Below the pieces are notes generated by a model. The model saw only the letters and a list, made by a program, of their open reading frames with translations. It did no database searches and was not told where the DNA came from. A program made the position numbers and the translations under genes. From Flavobacterium sp. (GTDB taxonomy: Bacteria > Bacteroidota > Bacteroidia > Flavobacteriales > Flavobacteriaceae): DNA of 5,562 nucleotides. The stretch lies in contig JADMKR010000072.1 in NCBI GenBank assembly GCA_015478765.1, positions 1-5,562 on the forward strand, in the 5' to 3' direction. Of the stretch, positions 4,954 through 5,562 are shown one piece after another (the first letter of the stretch is position 1; each line of letters opens with the position of its first letter).

Positions 4954-5562
4954 TTGAATACTTTTTCATTCAAACGATTCGCCATCAATCAAGACAAAAC
5001 CGCAATGAAAGTCGGCACCGACGGTGTTTTGTTAGGCGCGTGGGCTCCGATCTATCATAATCCGCAGTCGATTTTGGATATCGGCACCGGCACCGGACTC
5101 ATAGCTTTGATGCTCGCTCAACGAACCGATGCACATCAAATCGATGCCGTCGATATCGACGACGATGCTTACGAACAAGCCGTCGAAAATTTTGAAAATT
5201 CACCGTGGGGCGAGCGACTTTTCTGTTACCACGCCGGACTCGACGAATTCATCGAAGAACCCGAAGACGAGTATGATCTCATTGTTTCGAATCCGCCATT
5301 TTATACCGAAGATTATTCGTCCGGAGATGAGCAGCGCGACCAGGCACGGTTCTCGGCATCGATGCCGTTTAGCCAGATTATTGAGGCAGCCGACTTGATG
5401 CTATCCGAACACGGAGTTTTCGCAGTCATCATTCCATTTAAGGAAGAAGCGGCTTTTGTCGAAACGGCGAAAGAATACGAACTTTATCCTTTTAAAATTA
5501 CCCGGGTAAAAGGCACGCCAACAACCGAGATCAAAAGATCACTTTTAGCCTTTAGTCGAAAT
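4954..5562 (+). CDS. trmN6: TrmN6-type tRNA1(Val) (adenine(37)-N6)-methyltransferase (3' end outside window)
   Basis: This is an S-adenosylmethionine-dependent methyltransferase expected to methylate N6 of A37 in tRNA-Val, beside the anticodon; the assignment is to the YfiC/TrmN6 family. The first 203 residues are visible out of an expected 235-245. Motif I is LDIGTGTG (41-48), acidic residues D67 and D69 follow the second strand, and the catalytic N6-adenine motif is NPPF (113-116). The N-terminal signature FAINQDKTAMKVGTDGVLLGAW (9-30) is typical of the family. That signature extends upstream of the first ATG (5005), so ATG 5005 would cut off conserved residues. An in-frame TGA lies at 4948-4950, and the only start codon between is TTG 4954, giving MNTFSFKRFAINQ. 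No consensus promoter was found just upstream. A rimM-trmN6 arrangement, if ancestral, is split here by the repeat island. Confidence 0.92.
   Translation, partial: MNTFSFKRFAINQDKTAMKVGTDGVLLGAWAPIYHNPQSILDIGTGTGLIALMLAQRTDAHQIDAVDIDDDAYEQAVENFENSPWGERLFCYHAGLDEFIEEPEDEYDLIVSNPPFYTEDYSSGDEQRDQARFSASMPFSQIIEAADLMLSEHGVFAVIIPFKEEAAFVETAKEYELYPFKITRVKGTPTTEIKRSLLAFSRN

Noticed and set aside
5129..5398. Plus-strand open frame of 89 codons
   Set aside because: Out-of-frame shadow of the trmN6 gene, whose motifs are clear in the other frame.
1..5562. CRISPR array, toxin-antitoxin, transposase, tRNA or rRNA
   Set aside because: No regularly spaced repeats, no transposase motifs, no cloverleaf and no rRNA sequence seen on either strand.

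Overview
The window looks like a piece of a Bacteroidota chromosome, most probably from the family Flavobacteriaceae. Evidence for this is a DNA polymerase III alpha subunit with a fused N-terminal exonuclease, a long-tailed bS16, a glycine-rich RRM protein, a rpsP-rimM pair without trmD, start codons lacking Shine-Dalgarno sequences, and several copies of the Bacteroidota -7 element TAnnTTTG. Base composition appears moderate rather than very AT-rich. I could not search databases, so family names rest on recognised motifs.

Left half, minus strand (1-3075). Three separately promoted genes read leftwards: a SPII lipoprotein of unknown function (2544-3014), a small RNA-binding protein with one RRM and a Gly-rich tail (2019-2390), and the 5' two-fifths of dnaE (1-1850, running off the left edge). 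Intrinsic terminators follow the lipoprotein gene (2503-2525) and the RRM gene (1947-1972). Each of the three genes has a TAnnTTTG element 17-51 bases before its start.

Right half, plus strand (3129-5562). A textbook Bacteroidota promoter (TTTG, 19 bases, TAAGTTTG) drives rpsP and, four bases after it, rimM: a ribosomal protein and a 16S rRNA maturation factor, both serving 30S assembly. The last gene, running off the right edge, is a TrmN6-type tRNA methyltransferase that appears to start at TTG 4954.

Between rimM and trmN6 (4326-4953) lies a repeat-rich island. In order it holds a degenerate telomere-like heptamer array with G-quadruplex potential, a roughly 70-base imperfect hairpin, and a four-helix-bundle (23S rRNA intervening-sequence type) gene broken by an in-frame stop. 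That gene sits between inverted copies of a 16-base AT-rich sequence. This island is the most unusual part of the window. There is no CRISPR array, tRNA, rRNA, transposase or recognisable defence system, and most of the rest is core housekeeping.
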